From Iris pallida (taxonomy: Eukaryota > Streptophyta > Magnoliopsida > Asparagales > Iridaceae): a stretch of DNA of 64,000 nt. The notes below the pieces were generated by a model that made no database searches, was not told the origin of the DNA, and saw only the letters and a program-made list of their open reading frames with translations. Location: positions 1,860,864-1,924,863 of the forward strand of contig JANAVB010012195.1 in NCBI GenBank assembly GCA_029216955.1, in the 5' to 3' direction. Shown here in pieces: positions 1 to 9,263 of the stretch (the first letter of the stretch is position 1; each line of letters starts with the position of its first letter). Both the position numbers and the translations under genes were made by a program.

Positions 1-1591
1 AGTCGTGGCACTGATATGGAACACGGTTGATTCAAGTCGAGTTTGGCAGGAGGGTTATCAAATAGTCATTCTTGAGTTGATGATGATATGGTAACATAGA
101 AATACTCGTGACCGTGGGTCGTCGAGGCAGTCTCTGGTTTTGGGAGTCTCAAATGTAGTTCTAAAAAATATGGTAACACTGGAAGAGTAATGACTGTGTA
201 AGACGGTAGTTCGAATTGAGTCTTGTATGGTTATTGGACAACTTATGCATAAGGAAAAGTTTTCTCGGACGACAACCTGGGACTACAGGACCGTTCCGGT
301 CTAGGAGGAAATACGGTATAGCCGAGCTGGGGGTACCACTCAGGTTAGTCGAAAACGTTCAGCGGAACTCGCTACTTGCGCTGAAAGGGTTACCGTCTAA
401 TAAAGCTATAAGTCCAGGATAGCTTGTGGTGCTTGTGATCCTTTCATATAGATGAGTCGGCATAATAGCGACAATCCGCGTGCATGCCTTTGGATTGAGT
501 CGAGTACTATGTGCACGACACCAATGAGTCAAGTTAAATGTATGCACGGTTTGCAACACAATAATGGGCCTAAGATTTGGCTGCAAAAGAGACACCGTGT
601 TTTTGGCAAGAGAGGTGGCATCGGGAGTTTGAGTCATTGGCACTAAGTTCACAAGTCTTGATTGAGTCAGTTGATGATTGAAACGGGAAAGGCCGTGAGA
701 CAGTAATATGGTTAAGTCTTGATTGAGTTGTGAGGCACGGCCTTGATGTTACAGCACGAACAGAGTTTACGGCACACGACCATGTTGTTGCGTCTCAAAG
801 TTATGGACTGAAAGGTAAGCACGAGTCGATATGTTGATATTGTTGGCACGACCACGTTGTTGCGACATGAAGATTGGGCAAGTTACTAAGTGGTGAGGCA
901 CTGCCTCGATTGTGTTATACGAAGGGACTTATGGCACGACTATATCGTTGATGCACGAAATAGGCCAGACGTCTATGTCCTCAAACTGATCCTAAGACAA
1001 GATTATAAAGACAATCATAAGAATAAGTTGCACTCAATAAATGAACTTGTTGATTTTGTATGGGTGGACGAAGAGCTCAAACCACTAGTACGGTTGTATA
1101 CTGACACCCCCACCAGTTTTCATGCGCATGCGCAAGTAATAGGTACTTGCTCACTCGAGGCGGAGCTCGCTTGGACGCGCAGATGCATGAAGTTTCTTAG
1201 CATTTTGACACGTTCGGCCGCATTGAAGACTTCACATATACGAGATATAATGTATGGACATCGCCTTCTGAAGCATCCGATGGCCCGTTGTTTTGTATTG
1301 AAAGATAAGAGATAGCAGAGTGACTTATATTCTGAGAGAGTGCTGAATGATTGTAATCAGAGAGAAAATGAGCTTGAGCGACTTGTAATCTTGTTTCAAT
1401 ATCAATAGAGTGTATCATTTTGTACATGTCTTGGTGTTATTCAACTTCTCTGCTTGGGACTTCTGTACGACAGCCCCGTCGCAAGCCGCTGTAATCAGCC
1501 GTTATAGAATCCGCCTTGCGTAAGCGCAACCTAGGCTCACGCGATATCACGTCTTAACGAGGACGACCGGTTCTGTGGAACCGGAGCAAAC
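1..1591 (+). repeat. Decayed LTR fragment, same family as the LARD LTRs at 50.6 and 55.5 kb
   Basis: Long stretches align by eye with 51.2-52.9 kb: the segment ending in a run like TTGGACAACTT and CTACTTGCGCTGAAAGG (about 230-390), the block around 890-1170, and the terminal block with CCCCGTCGCAAGCCGCTG (about 1470-1570). The end near 1591 (GCAAACA) corresponds to the LTR end GACGTGACA at 52920. Divergence is much higher than between the two LTRs at 50-58 kb. The polyadenylation-like AATAAA of those LTRs reads AATAGA here (about 1400). The left end is outside the window, so a solo LTR cannot be told from one end of a longer element. The reading frames inside are not conserved and are not genes. 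Confidence 0.75.
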
Positions 1592-2362
1592 AATTGCTGC
1601 CTAGAGCTTGATAATATTTGTTTTAGATGATTTAATTTCAATCTAAATAATTTAAATACCAAGCTCCTCACAAGATGTGTAAGATTCTCAATAATTATGG
1701 GTTCTCATCGTATAGCTTTCATAACCAACATGGCAACACCTTATAATTGCATATCTTGTTTTATGCCAAACATTATTTTTTTATTATTATTATTACTCTA
1801 ACGACGTAATGCATAAGAAACCTATAGCTGTCACTGTTAAAGATTATCAATGTCAACAGGAGAACAAGTTAATTAAGAATGTTCTAATTGTGAAGCCATT
1901 TGTTAGATTCCTTAATCCTGATCCACTCCAACCTTGCTTAGGCATCTTTAAAAAAAACTTGGTATTGGCATCGAAATATTCTGTTAATGCGTAGGTTTAG
2001 AACGTGTCAATATTTGAAGTCATGGGTATAATTAAATATATTATTTGTGTACTATTTTCTTGAACAAGAACTTTGTTTTTAATCCTAATTTTTCCAAAGT
2101 AGTTAGGTGATAACTTTATAATTAACATGCTTCTTGGTTGTTGAACAGATCACATGCATTGAAAGTTGTCGAAGATTGGAAGACTTTGCAATGAGTGGTC
2201 CAGCATAATTAATACCATATTCTTTTAAACAGGAATGACCTTTTCGATATCTTTTAATTATACACAGAGGCTTAAAGTTCTTCAATCAAATTGGATCATG
2301 GTTCACATTGTAAGCTTTATATAAAAGATTATGAATAAATTATTCAAATGGCATTTCAACTA
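1592..2362. other. Unassigned AT-rich sequence
   Basis: No gene, transposon end or strong repeat was recognised. A 60-codon open frame on the minus strand (2103-2285) has fairly protein-like composition but no recognised motif, no splice partner and no known relative, so it is not called. Confidence 0.5.
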
Positions 2363-2370
2363 TAGTATTT

Positions 2371-2898
2371 GTTAGATGTGCAATTCGGACGGGTTGGGTC
2401 GGACTTTAGGTCAATCCGAGCCCAATCCGATGAATCATAAATCTAGTTCGAGCCCAAGTACGACACGACCTCAGGTTCAACATAAGAAGCCCAAGACCAA
2501 GCCTACATGATCGGGTTAGGCTCGAATTGGGTCGAGTCCGTCGGGTTTATCGGACTCTAATAATATTTGAAATAATTTTAAACAAAAGTAATATTAAATA
2601 CATAATCAAATAGCAATTAAGTCTTGATCATTATAAAATACAAACTGAAATAAGATTTAGGATAAGGAGTTGAAGAATTTGGGTGCAAAAATTTAGGATT
2701 TAAACTTTTTATCTAAGAATATGTAAGTCGGATTTCGGGGTAACCCGACACATGAACCCGAGTCCAATCCGATTTTTGATCGGGTTCAAATGTTTTAACC
2801 CAAACACGAGCCCGAACCTGAGAATCTTCAACCATAACCCAACCCATTAATGGGTTTACCCGACCGGGCTCGTGTTTAGCCCGTCCGAGTTGCACCCC
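2371..2898. mobile_element. hAT-type MITE with 8-bp target duplication
   Basis: The ends are inverted repeats: TGTGCAATTCGGACGGG on the left and the complement of GTGCAACTCGGACGGG on the right. A perfect 8-bp duplication TAGTATTT flanks the element (2363-2370 and 2899-2906), which is the hAT signature. The interior is non-coding and full of short palindromic GGGTT/AACCC motifs. It lies downstream of gene A. Confidence 0.85.
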
Positions 2899-2910
2899 TA
2901 GTATTTTAAT

Positions 2911-3184
2911 ATTTTTTGTACCTTAATTTTTTACTGTTCGATTTTGACACCACAACTTAATAAATTGCTTTTTTAACACATCTTTCGCTAATTTAAAACA
3001 TATCGAGACCACTTCAAAAGTATATATTGCAGTACAAAAGTACAATTTAAATACTTGTATTGTTATATATTCATTTGAAGTGGTCCTGATGTGCTTCAAA
3101 ATTGACGAAATGTGCTTTAAAAGGTAAATTTATAAAATTTAGGTGCCAAGATCGAGCAGTGGAGAATTAAGGTGCAAAAAACGT
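2911..3184. mobile_element. MITE, copy 1 of a family also at 4571-4893
   Basis: The left end (TTTTTTGTACCTTAATTTTT, then a GTTCGATTTTGACACC run) is inverted at the right end (GGTGCCAAGATCGAGC, then TTAAGGTGCAAAAAAC). The interior shares a diagnostic stretch GATGTGCTTCAAAATTGA with 4571-4893. It has no coding capacity. The target duplication is unclear. Confidence 0.7.
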
Positions 3185-3900
3185 TCGAGTCAGAACCGGC
3201 TCCAGGGGATGCGGGCTAGGCAGCCGCCTAGGGTCTCCTCTCCTAAGAGGCCTCAATTTTTTTGAATTTTTGATCATTAAAAATAGAAATTCATGTCCTA
3301 TTAAGAATGCAGACCCACGAGAGAACCATTATCACGTTGGGTCTTTTTTCCGTATTACACTTGACGCCTCACCTTCGCTTACGATCAACAATCGCACGCA
3401 ACCGACAACATGTTGTCTTTCGCCACCTCGACTCGTCGTCGGACGTCGTCCATCTAGAGCAGTGAGAAGCCGCCGACTACTAATCGTTGAACTAGCTTGC
3501 TATCTTTTAATGCTATATTCATGTTCTTTCTATATTCCTTATCCTCTTCTCCTTTTTTGCCCCTAAATTGTGCTCTTGATTGTGATATTGATATGCTTGG
3601 ATTATTTTCATAATTATACTATTGAAAAACGTATTACCGGAAAGGTTAACTAAACCAATTGAAGTGTTGAAGTACATAAAAAAAAATATGTCTTTGTTTT
3701 TCAATATTTGGGAGCTTATAGAATAATTTACGTGTATTCAAAACTATTTATGTTGTATTTTGAATTTATTGGATTTGCTAGATTTTGGATTAAAAGATGT
3801 ATATGGAAGGATGAGTGCCTCATTTTTTGGACTTGTCTAGCACCTCTCATATGCTGGAGCCGGCGATCGTTCGTACCTTATAGACTTCGGAAATGCTTTG
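3185..3900. other. Unassigned intergenic sequence
   Basis: About 3190-3250 carries a GC-rich GGGCTAGGCAGCCGCCTAGG motif of the kind seen at MITE ends elsewhere in this window (compare 29603-30028). No partner end was found. A 98-codon frame at 3270-3566 has no recognised motif. Confidence 0.4.
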
Positions 3901-4037
3901 TTGCCCGCAGGCGGGCCAGCCCGCCCGCCTGCGTGGCACTCCTCCATTGGCCCCCCCTGTTAGCATGGGGCCCACGCCGTTGACCGGCCAATGGGGGAGG
4001 GCCACGTGGCGGGCGGGCTGGCCCGCCCGCGGGCCAA
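3901..4037. mobile_element. GC-rich fold-back MITE
   Basis: The first about 30 bases (TTGCCCGCAGGCGGGCCAGC...) are inverted at the right end (...GCTGGCCCGCCCGCGGGCCAA), so the 137-bp unit folds into a nearly complete hairpin. It is very GC-rich compared with its AT-rich surroundings. The centre has paired CCATTGGCCCCC and CAATGGGGGAGG. No clear target duplication. Confidence 0.7.
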
Positions 4038-4337
4038 GTAGCAGAGCCCACTATAGACTTATAGTACCATTAGGATAAGTTGGCCAAAGATCATTATTGA
4101 TATTCATGTTGAAGTGTGCAATGCAACATGGCTAGTAGTAAACAAAATAATAGAGTCGACCGATGCGTCTTTTACTTCTTCATAGATGACAGAACTTAGA
4201 ATTATACCGAAAATAATCATTTCATGTAAATGTAGAACATAAAATTGTCAAGTACAGTTGCAGAAGAAGTTAGAGTGACAATCTAAGTACTAAAGCATAA
4301 AGCATGCGCTCCATTGATTGCTTATTCAGAGGACCTC

Positions 4338-4505
4338 TTAAATCAGGAAGTCGGAATCATCCCATTGAAGAACTGCAGAATCCATGTCCTGCTCTCTCTT
4401 AAGCTTGTCTTTCAGGAACCAATCACAAACCCTCCCAGCGTTAAGTTCTTCGATTGGGAGCCCTTCTTGTTCAGAAATAACTCTCAGAAGATTCAACGAA
4501 GATAT
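4338..4505 (-). CDS. Gene A, exon 2 (last coding exon)
   Basis: Read on the minus strand, a pyrimidine-rich tract ends in TTGTTGTTCCAG. An open frame of 55 codons then runs from ATA TCT TCG TTG AAT to TAA at 4338-4340. The peptide begins ISSLNLLRVISEQEG, contains EELNAGRVCDWFLKDKLK and ends QWDDSDFLI. It joins in phase 0 to exon 1 (22508-22717), giving a 125-residue protein. I recall this peptide style as a conserved, functionally unnamed plant protein. That recall predicted the ISSLNLL continuation before the exon was located, which supports the gene model. No domain of known function is recognised. Confidence 0.85.
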   Translation of the reverse strand: MSSLNLLRVISEQEGLPIEELNAGRVCDWFLKDKLKREQDMDSAVLQWDDSDFLI

Positions 4506-4570
4506 CTGGAACAACAAGAAAAAAATTCAACACAATTTGTCACTGAAAGAAACTACAGACCATATATATA

Positions 4571-4893
4571 CTAATGGCACCCCAATTATAACGTTCGGAC
4601 ATTTTTGGCACCTTAACTTTCACCGTTCAATTTTGACACCCTAACTTTAGATTGAAACACCTTTCGTTAATTTTGAAACACATCAAAAATATTTCAAAAG
4701 AATATCTGGCAATACTAGTATTTAGGTTGCGCTTTTGTACTACAAGTTACGCTTTTGGAGTTGTTTCGATGTGCTTCAAAATTGATGAAAGATGCTTCAA
4801 AATAGCTATTTATGAAAGTTGGGTTACCAAAATTGAATAGTGAAAAGTTAAGATATCAAAAGCGTCCAAGTGCTATAGTTGGGATACCATTAA
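4571..4893. mobile_element. MITE, copy 2 of the 2911-3184 family
   Basis: The left end (AATGGCACCCCAATTATAAC, then a CACCTTAACTTTCACCG run) is inverted at the right end (TTGGGATACCATT at 4880-4893, with GTTAAGATATCAAAAG inside). The interior shares GATGTGCTTCAAAATTGA with copy 1. It lies inside intron 1 of gene A, only about 65 bp upstream of the exon 2 acceptor. Confidence 0.75.
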
Positions 4894-6220
4894 GATAATT
4901 TAGCTTATATACATGTATCCGTCACCTACATCTCAAAGCCACCATCATAGTGATTCATAGATCACAATACTTTTCGTATAATCAAGTACATGATATTGAA
5001 CCCAAAAAAAAATCCCTTTAACTACAAAAAGATTAATGATCTAAACTTGAAAATTTCTTTATATTTCACATTCGACTTCTCAAATCTCCATCATCCAGAT
5101 TGCAGGTTGAAGATCCATGTTCAACCTCCATCTAGATTCAGTATACCTAGTTCATTAGTAATCTTCATGTAGGCCAGGTTAACACATGCCTCCTGAAAGT
5201 ATGTTGCTTATTTTATTGTATCGACAGTTGTATCAATAATTCCATAAGTATCTTTATAATGCCAGAGGTTGTTGTAACCTCCTATCATGTAGCACTAAAG
5301 CCTAAAATTATCATTGTGGCATGCAACTCTGGATTCTCCTCAAAGGACATGCTAATGGCATACATCATGATTAGTAAGCTTATATTTTCTTAATAGTACC
5401 AATTGGAACTCATCTCTCCCAATATGTACTATTATTCAGAATTATATCAAACACATATATAACATGGTGAATGTAAAGTATAATTATAAATGTTGATAAG
5501 TATATTTATAGCCTACCAACTTCACTATAGCAAAACTGTAAGAGTTATTCTTGTGTAAATGCTGGCATCTTGAAGGGCACAAGGCAATATTGGTTCATCT
5601 TGAAAACCTCACTAGACCTTTGCTTTAGCAGAAGCCTCCTAGCATTGTAATTTAGGAAGCTACTAAAAGTGCAGATATTTTTATCCCTTCAAGAATTAGT
5701 ATAGGCAATACTCGAAATCCATATCTGGATAAGTTTGATCCCATAATCATAATACTCTGATGTGCATATGGATGTTTTTTGGTTCTTATCGTGGAGGCAA
5801 TGGTAATTGGTAATACAGATATCCAGATCCTTATTCATGTTCTGAATAATGGTATTCAGCTTCAAATCTTTAGTTAATAAGCAAATCTTGTTATGATACA
5901 CATAAGGATACAGAGTTGGGAATTAATTTTGCTGTCTGGGTTTTCGGCTCCCTATCCATTGTCCTAAAAAGAACTATCAAAATCATGTTTAGATACTAGA
6001 CAAACTGTGGATGATCAGTGAGTCGCGCGCAGTTCCTCGAGTCACATTTCCCCTAAACCAGATTCTGGAATTCCAACCTCGATAATGTGTTCTTTGATCG
6101 ATAACATGTTGGGGTTTATTGGGTTTGTCCATTAGTGACCATGTTGCACCATTCCATTTCGAGGCAAATTCCAAGTGTGTATTTCAATATTTGACTATCA
6201 TTTATTGACTTGTACACATG
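4894..6220. other. Intron sequence without recognised features
   Basis: AT-rich sequence. The open frames at 4990-5172 and 5689-5901 have no motif, no splice context and no recognisable relative. Confidence 0.5.
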
Positions 6221-6221
6221 A

Positions 6222-6300
6222 GATGCGTTAGCTCAAGTGTTTAGTACAGTGGAAGATTTTACTAGTGGACAAGTTTCAAATCCCACAACGATCGTTTGTT
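6222..6300 (+). repeat. SINE-like tRNA-derived head
   Basis: TTAGCTCAAGTG (6229-6240) resembles a Pol III box A, and AGTTTCAAATCCC (6272-6284) resembles a box B. The spacing of about 33 bp is as in tRNA genes. It does not fold as a full tRNA, so a SINE remnant is likelier than a tRNA gene. The 3' end of the element was not located. Confidence 0.45.
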
Positions 6301-6769
6301 TTGTCACAAATTTTTCGGAGAAATCCCTTTGCAGCTAGGCCCCTCGGACACGGGCACGAACGTGGGTGAAGGACCCAAAGTGTCACTTTGATGGTGCATG
6401 TACGCATCAGGCGTAGAGTTGGCACGCTCTGCGCATCGGACGTAGCGCATCAGACACGGAGTTAGCGCATGAGCAACGGGGGTGCATGATTGCAATTCCG
6501 CGGTGCTACGGAGCAGCGGGGTCACGGGGCTGTAGTGACGCGGTTCCGCAGGGTTGCGTAGGCTTGCCGCAGAACTGTTGTTCTGTCTCAGCCACGGTTT
6601 TGCTAAAGCTGGATGTTATTTTTTGTAACTGTCCTATCAATAGGGAGTTATTGCTAGTAAGTACCCCATTTATAGAAAGTTATTCCTTGGTATTCCGCTG
6701 ACGTCTTTAGTGGAATGTTACCACTTATCAGGGAATTGCTTCCATATTTAAGTAGATCTCCAACACTTG

Positions 6770-7203
6770 CCTCGTTTGGTTCACGGTTTAGAGAACCAGG
6801 AAAGAAAGCTTGTTCCTTTACTTTGTTTGGTAGCCATAAACTTGGAAATCAAGAAGGAAAATAGGGGGAATATGGTTGACCAATGGGATTGATTTTTCCT
6901 CCTTTTCCAACATTTTATTGCAAAAAATTATGACAAAAATAACCTTATTGCTTTTTTTTACCACTAAATCCTCGTATTCTGGGTCTCTTTCATAAAGGCA
7001 CATAATATATTATTGGAACATTGATATATTTTTGTTTTCCTTTCCTGCACCAACCAAACACTCGAAAGAAAATCAAATGGTCTTTCCTAGATGATTTTCT
7101 TGTTTTACCAAACAAGGGAAAGAAAATGTGACATGAATTCTACTTTCTCATTCCCATGGAAAATACAAGGGAATTCATTTCCCTTCCGTGAACCAAACGA
7201 GAC
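6770..7203. mobile_element. hAT-like MITE
   Basis: CCTCGTTTGGTTCACGG at 6770-6786 is matched by its complement CCGTGAACCAAACGAG near 7186-7201. The interior is non-coding and repeats purine-rich GGAAAGAAA motifs in inverted pairs. No clean 8-bp target duplication was found. The right end is about 140 bp from the Copia element. Confidence 0.65.
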
Positions 7204-7237
7204 CAGTGCAAAAAGGAAAAAAGAGAACTTAATTCTC

Positions 7238-7242
<5 letters not shown>

Positions 7243-7267
<25 letters not shown>
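7243..7267 (+). repeat. (GA)n microsatellite
   Basis: An uninterrupted run of GA dinucleotides between the MITE at 6770-7203 and the Copia 3' LTR. Confidence 0.9.
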
Positions 7268-7268
<1 letters not shown>

Positions 7269-7344
7269 CTTCTCATCAGAAGTTGAAACTTTGCATCAGC
7301 GCATCAATGCTAGTCCAAGAGGCCGGTAACACGTCAGTGCTTGT

Positions 7345-8198
7345 TGTTAGTGCAGAGGCACAATTTTCGATGGAAAATTCTGAAACAGAAACAATTGTAA
7401 AGACAACGTTTCAAATGCAACACCTTAAAGAAGATGTGCAACAGAGATCCTAGAGGATTCTGAATTACGAGGATCTAAAAAGATTCTACGTAATACACAA
7501 AAAATCTAAAGAGACTTTTGTGCAAGCGACTATCGGCAGTAGAGCTTCTAAAAAGAAGTTACTGTAAAAGGCAACAGCAGCGATGACAGGCGAGAATGAG
7601 ATGCTGGGGTGAATGAACCACCGTTGCTCAAAGCTTTATTCGCCCCACACGAGCACGAACATCTTCCAGGAACCAGCAAGTTCACGAAGAACTTCTGGAA
7701 CGCTCGTAAGTCAATATTTGAGACTTGAACGGGCTTCCTGGACTTTACGGACTCCCTTTACTCTCTTCTTGGTGCCTCTTTCAAAGGAGGCCAAGGGGCT
7801 CTATTTATAGAGTGGAGTTGAGACTTCACCTCTTCTCCTATCCGATGTGGGACTAAAATACCAATACTCAAAAATAAAGTTTGATATTTTAGATCATCCC
7901 ACAATCAGCATAGAAGTGTGCCAGTCCACGCCTACCCCCCCGAACACTCCCGTGCATGCACGAGACATCCTGGAGTCCGTGTCTGAGTCCGAGTCCGCAC
8001 AACAAAAATTAACTTGCATCCTTGTTGGATTTAATCCTTTTTCTTTCTAGGAAAATACTTCCACATGCCACAAACGTGTGCCCCACTACACCTCATGTGC
8101 ACACCTCAACACAAGCAATGCATTATATTGAGATACTCACCATTTGGTGTAGCCGATGTGGGACTATCTTTTCCAGTCCAAAGGCAAAAACACCAACA
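7345..8198 (-). repeat. Copia-1 3' LTR
   Basis: 854 bp. On the minus strand it carries TATAAATA (7802-7809) and AATAAA (7635-7640), in the order expected for the U3 promoter and R polyadenylation signal. Confidence 0.95.
7802..7809 (-). promoter_or_regulatory. TATA box of the Copia-1 3' LTR
   Basis: TATAAATA on the minus strand, in the context CTCTATAAATAGAGCCCC. The same motif occurs at 13661-13668 in the other LTR and at 39557-39564 in Copia-2. Confidence 0.7.
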
Positions 8199-8209
8199 AT
8201 CCCCCACAT
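8199..8209 (-). promoter_or_regulatory. Copia-1 polypurine tract
   Basis: The minus strand reads ATGTGGGGGAT directly before the LTR start TGTTGG. This is the standard position and composition for the plus-strand primer of reverse transcription. Confidence 0.85.
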
Positions 8210-8529
8210 ATCTCAATATATGGGTTGAGCGTTCCCCACAGTGACTGTCCATCATACATTAGGAGAGATGTCGCTACGACTTGAATCTTCCCGCATAGGT
8301 TAAATAACAGCATGATACAAGAATGGACTAAGCCTTGAATTCTGCACCATAACTGCAATTCTTCCTACTCACATAATGACATCAACTGTGCTTCTGGCTG
8401 CACATTGAAGGCCCTGTGCCAGCCTGGTTTCAGTGTATAATTTTGGACGTCTACAAGTTTACCCTCAAGAGACGGCATGATATCTCTTTTCATACACTAT
8501 AGGTGAGTTCTTTATTAAAGAGATATGGC

Positions 8530-8965
8530 ATGAAGCCTTGCGCTTCCTTGCGGTGCTACGCCGCTATGACATGGCCTGAAGCCGAGGCATTACCCCTACC
8601 TGGGAACCTCATCGTAGTGTCATACTACTGTAGCATGAGGTCACAAGCCTCTTTGTAGTGCCAAACTATCCAGCATGAAGCCTTGCGCTTCCGTGCGGTG
8701 TTACGCCGCTATGACATGGCTCGCAAAGCCGAGGCTTTACCCTACCTGGTACCTCTTCGTGGTGTCATGCCACTGTAACATGAGGACATCGTCCTCTTTG
8801 TAGTGCTGTCTACAACTCTTTAATTACGTCATACAGTATTAGGCTACCTGCCTATTTGCGGTGCTACGCCGCTGTGACTTGGCTTGCAAAGCCGAGGCAT
8901 TACCCCTACCTGGGAACCTCATGGTGGAGTCACCCCACTGTAGCATGGAGTTTCACTCCTTGTAG
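8530..8965 (-). repeat. Triple tandem repeat with four conserved hairpins per unit (Copia-1 3' region)
   Basis: Three imperfect units (hairpin 1 starts at 8550, 8695 and 8858; spacing 145 and 163 bp) lie between the pol stop and the polypurine tract. Each holds four short inverted repeats in the same order. H1 is GCGG...CCGC (8550-8564, 8695-8709, 8858-8872). H2 is GGC(T)...(A)GCC (8573-8583, 8718-8730, 8881-8893). H3 is GTAG...CTAC in unit 1 but GTGG...CCAC in units 2 and 3 (8614-8628, 8759-8773, 8924-8938). H4 is GAGG...CCTC, then GAGGAC...GTCCTC, then GGAGT...ACTCC (8637-8651, 8782-8796, 8947-8959). Loops vary while stems stay paired. The region is non-coding and its function is unknown; a structured RNA in the element's transcript is inferred. 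Confidence 0.75.
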
Positions 8966-9263
8966 TGCTGCTCTACCGTGCTTCCTGTAAAGCACACCAG
9001 GCATTCACTCTGTCTGAGAACTCATTAAGGCGTTTAAGCCAACCTTCCACAGGATCAGTTTTTTTTTTCCGCAGAAAAAATACATAGTAGACAACAGTGG
9101 TTATGGGTCCGTATCCCTTCCATGTTCCAGAGAACAAGTACCCACTGCTACCTGATAGTTTCCCAGTCAGTGATCCTCCTTTGAACCAAAAGTTAGATGC
9201 CTAGTAGATTTCTCTTTGAACTAATAGCATAAAACTTTATGGTAGGATTACAAAAACACACTA

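Noticed and set aside
2103..2285. Possible last exon of a minus-strand gene
   Set aside because: The peptide looks ordinary, but no acceptor-linked partner exon, motif or family was recognised.
8520..8980. CRISPR-like spaced repeats
   Set aside because: Repeats are 145-163 bp apart, imperfect, inside a plant retrotransposon, with conserved rather than unique intervening sequence.
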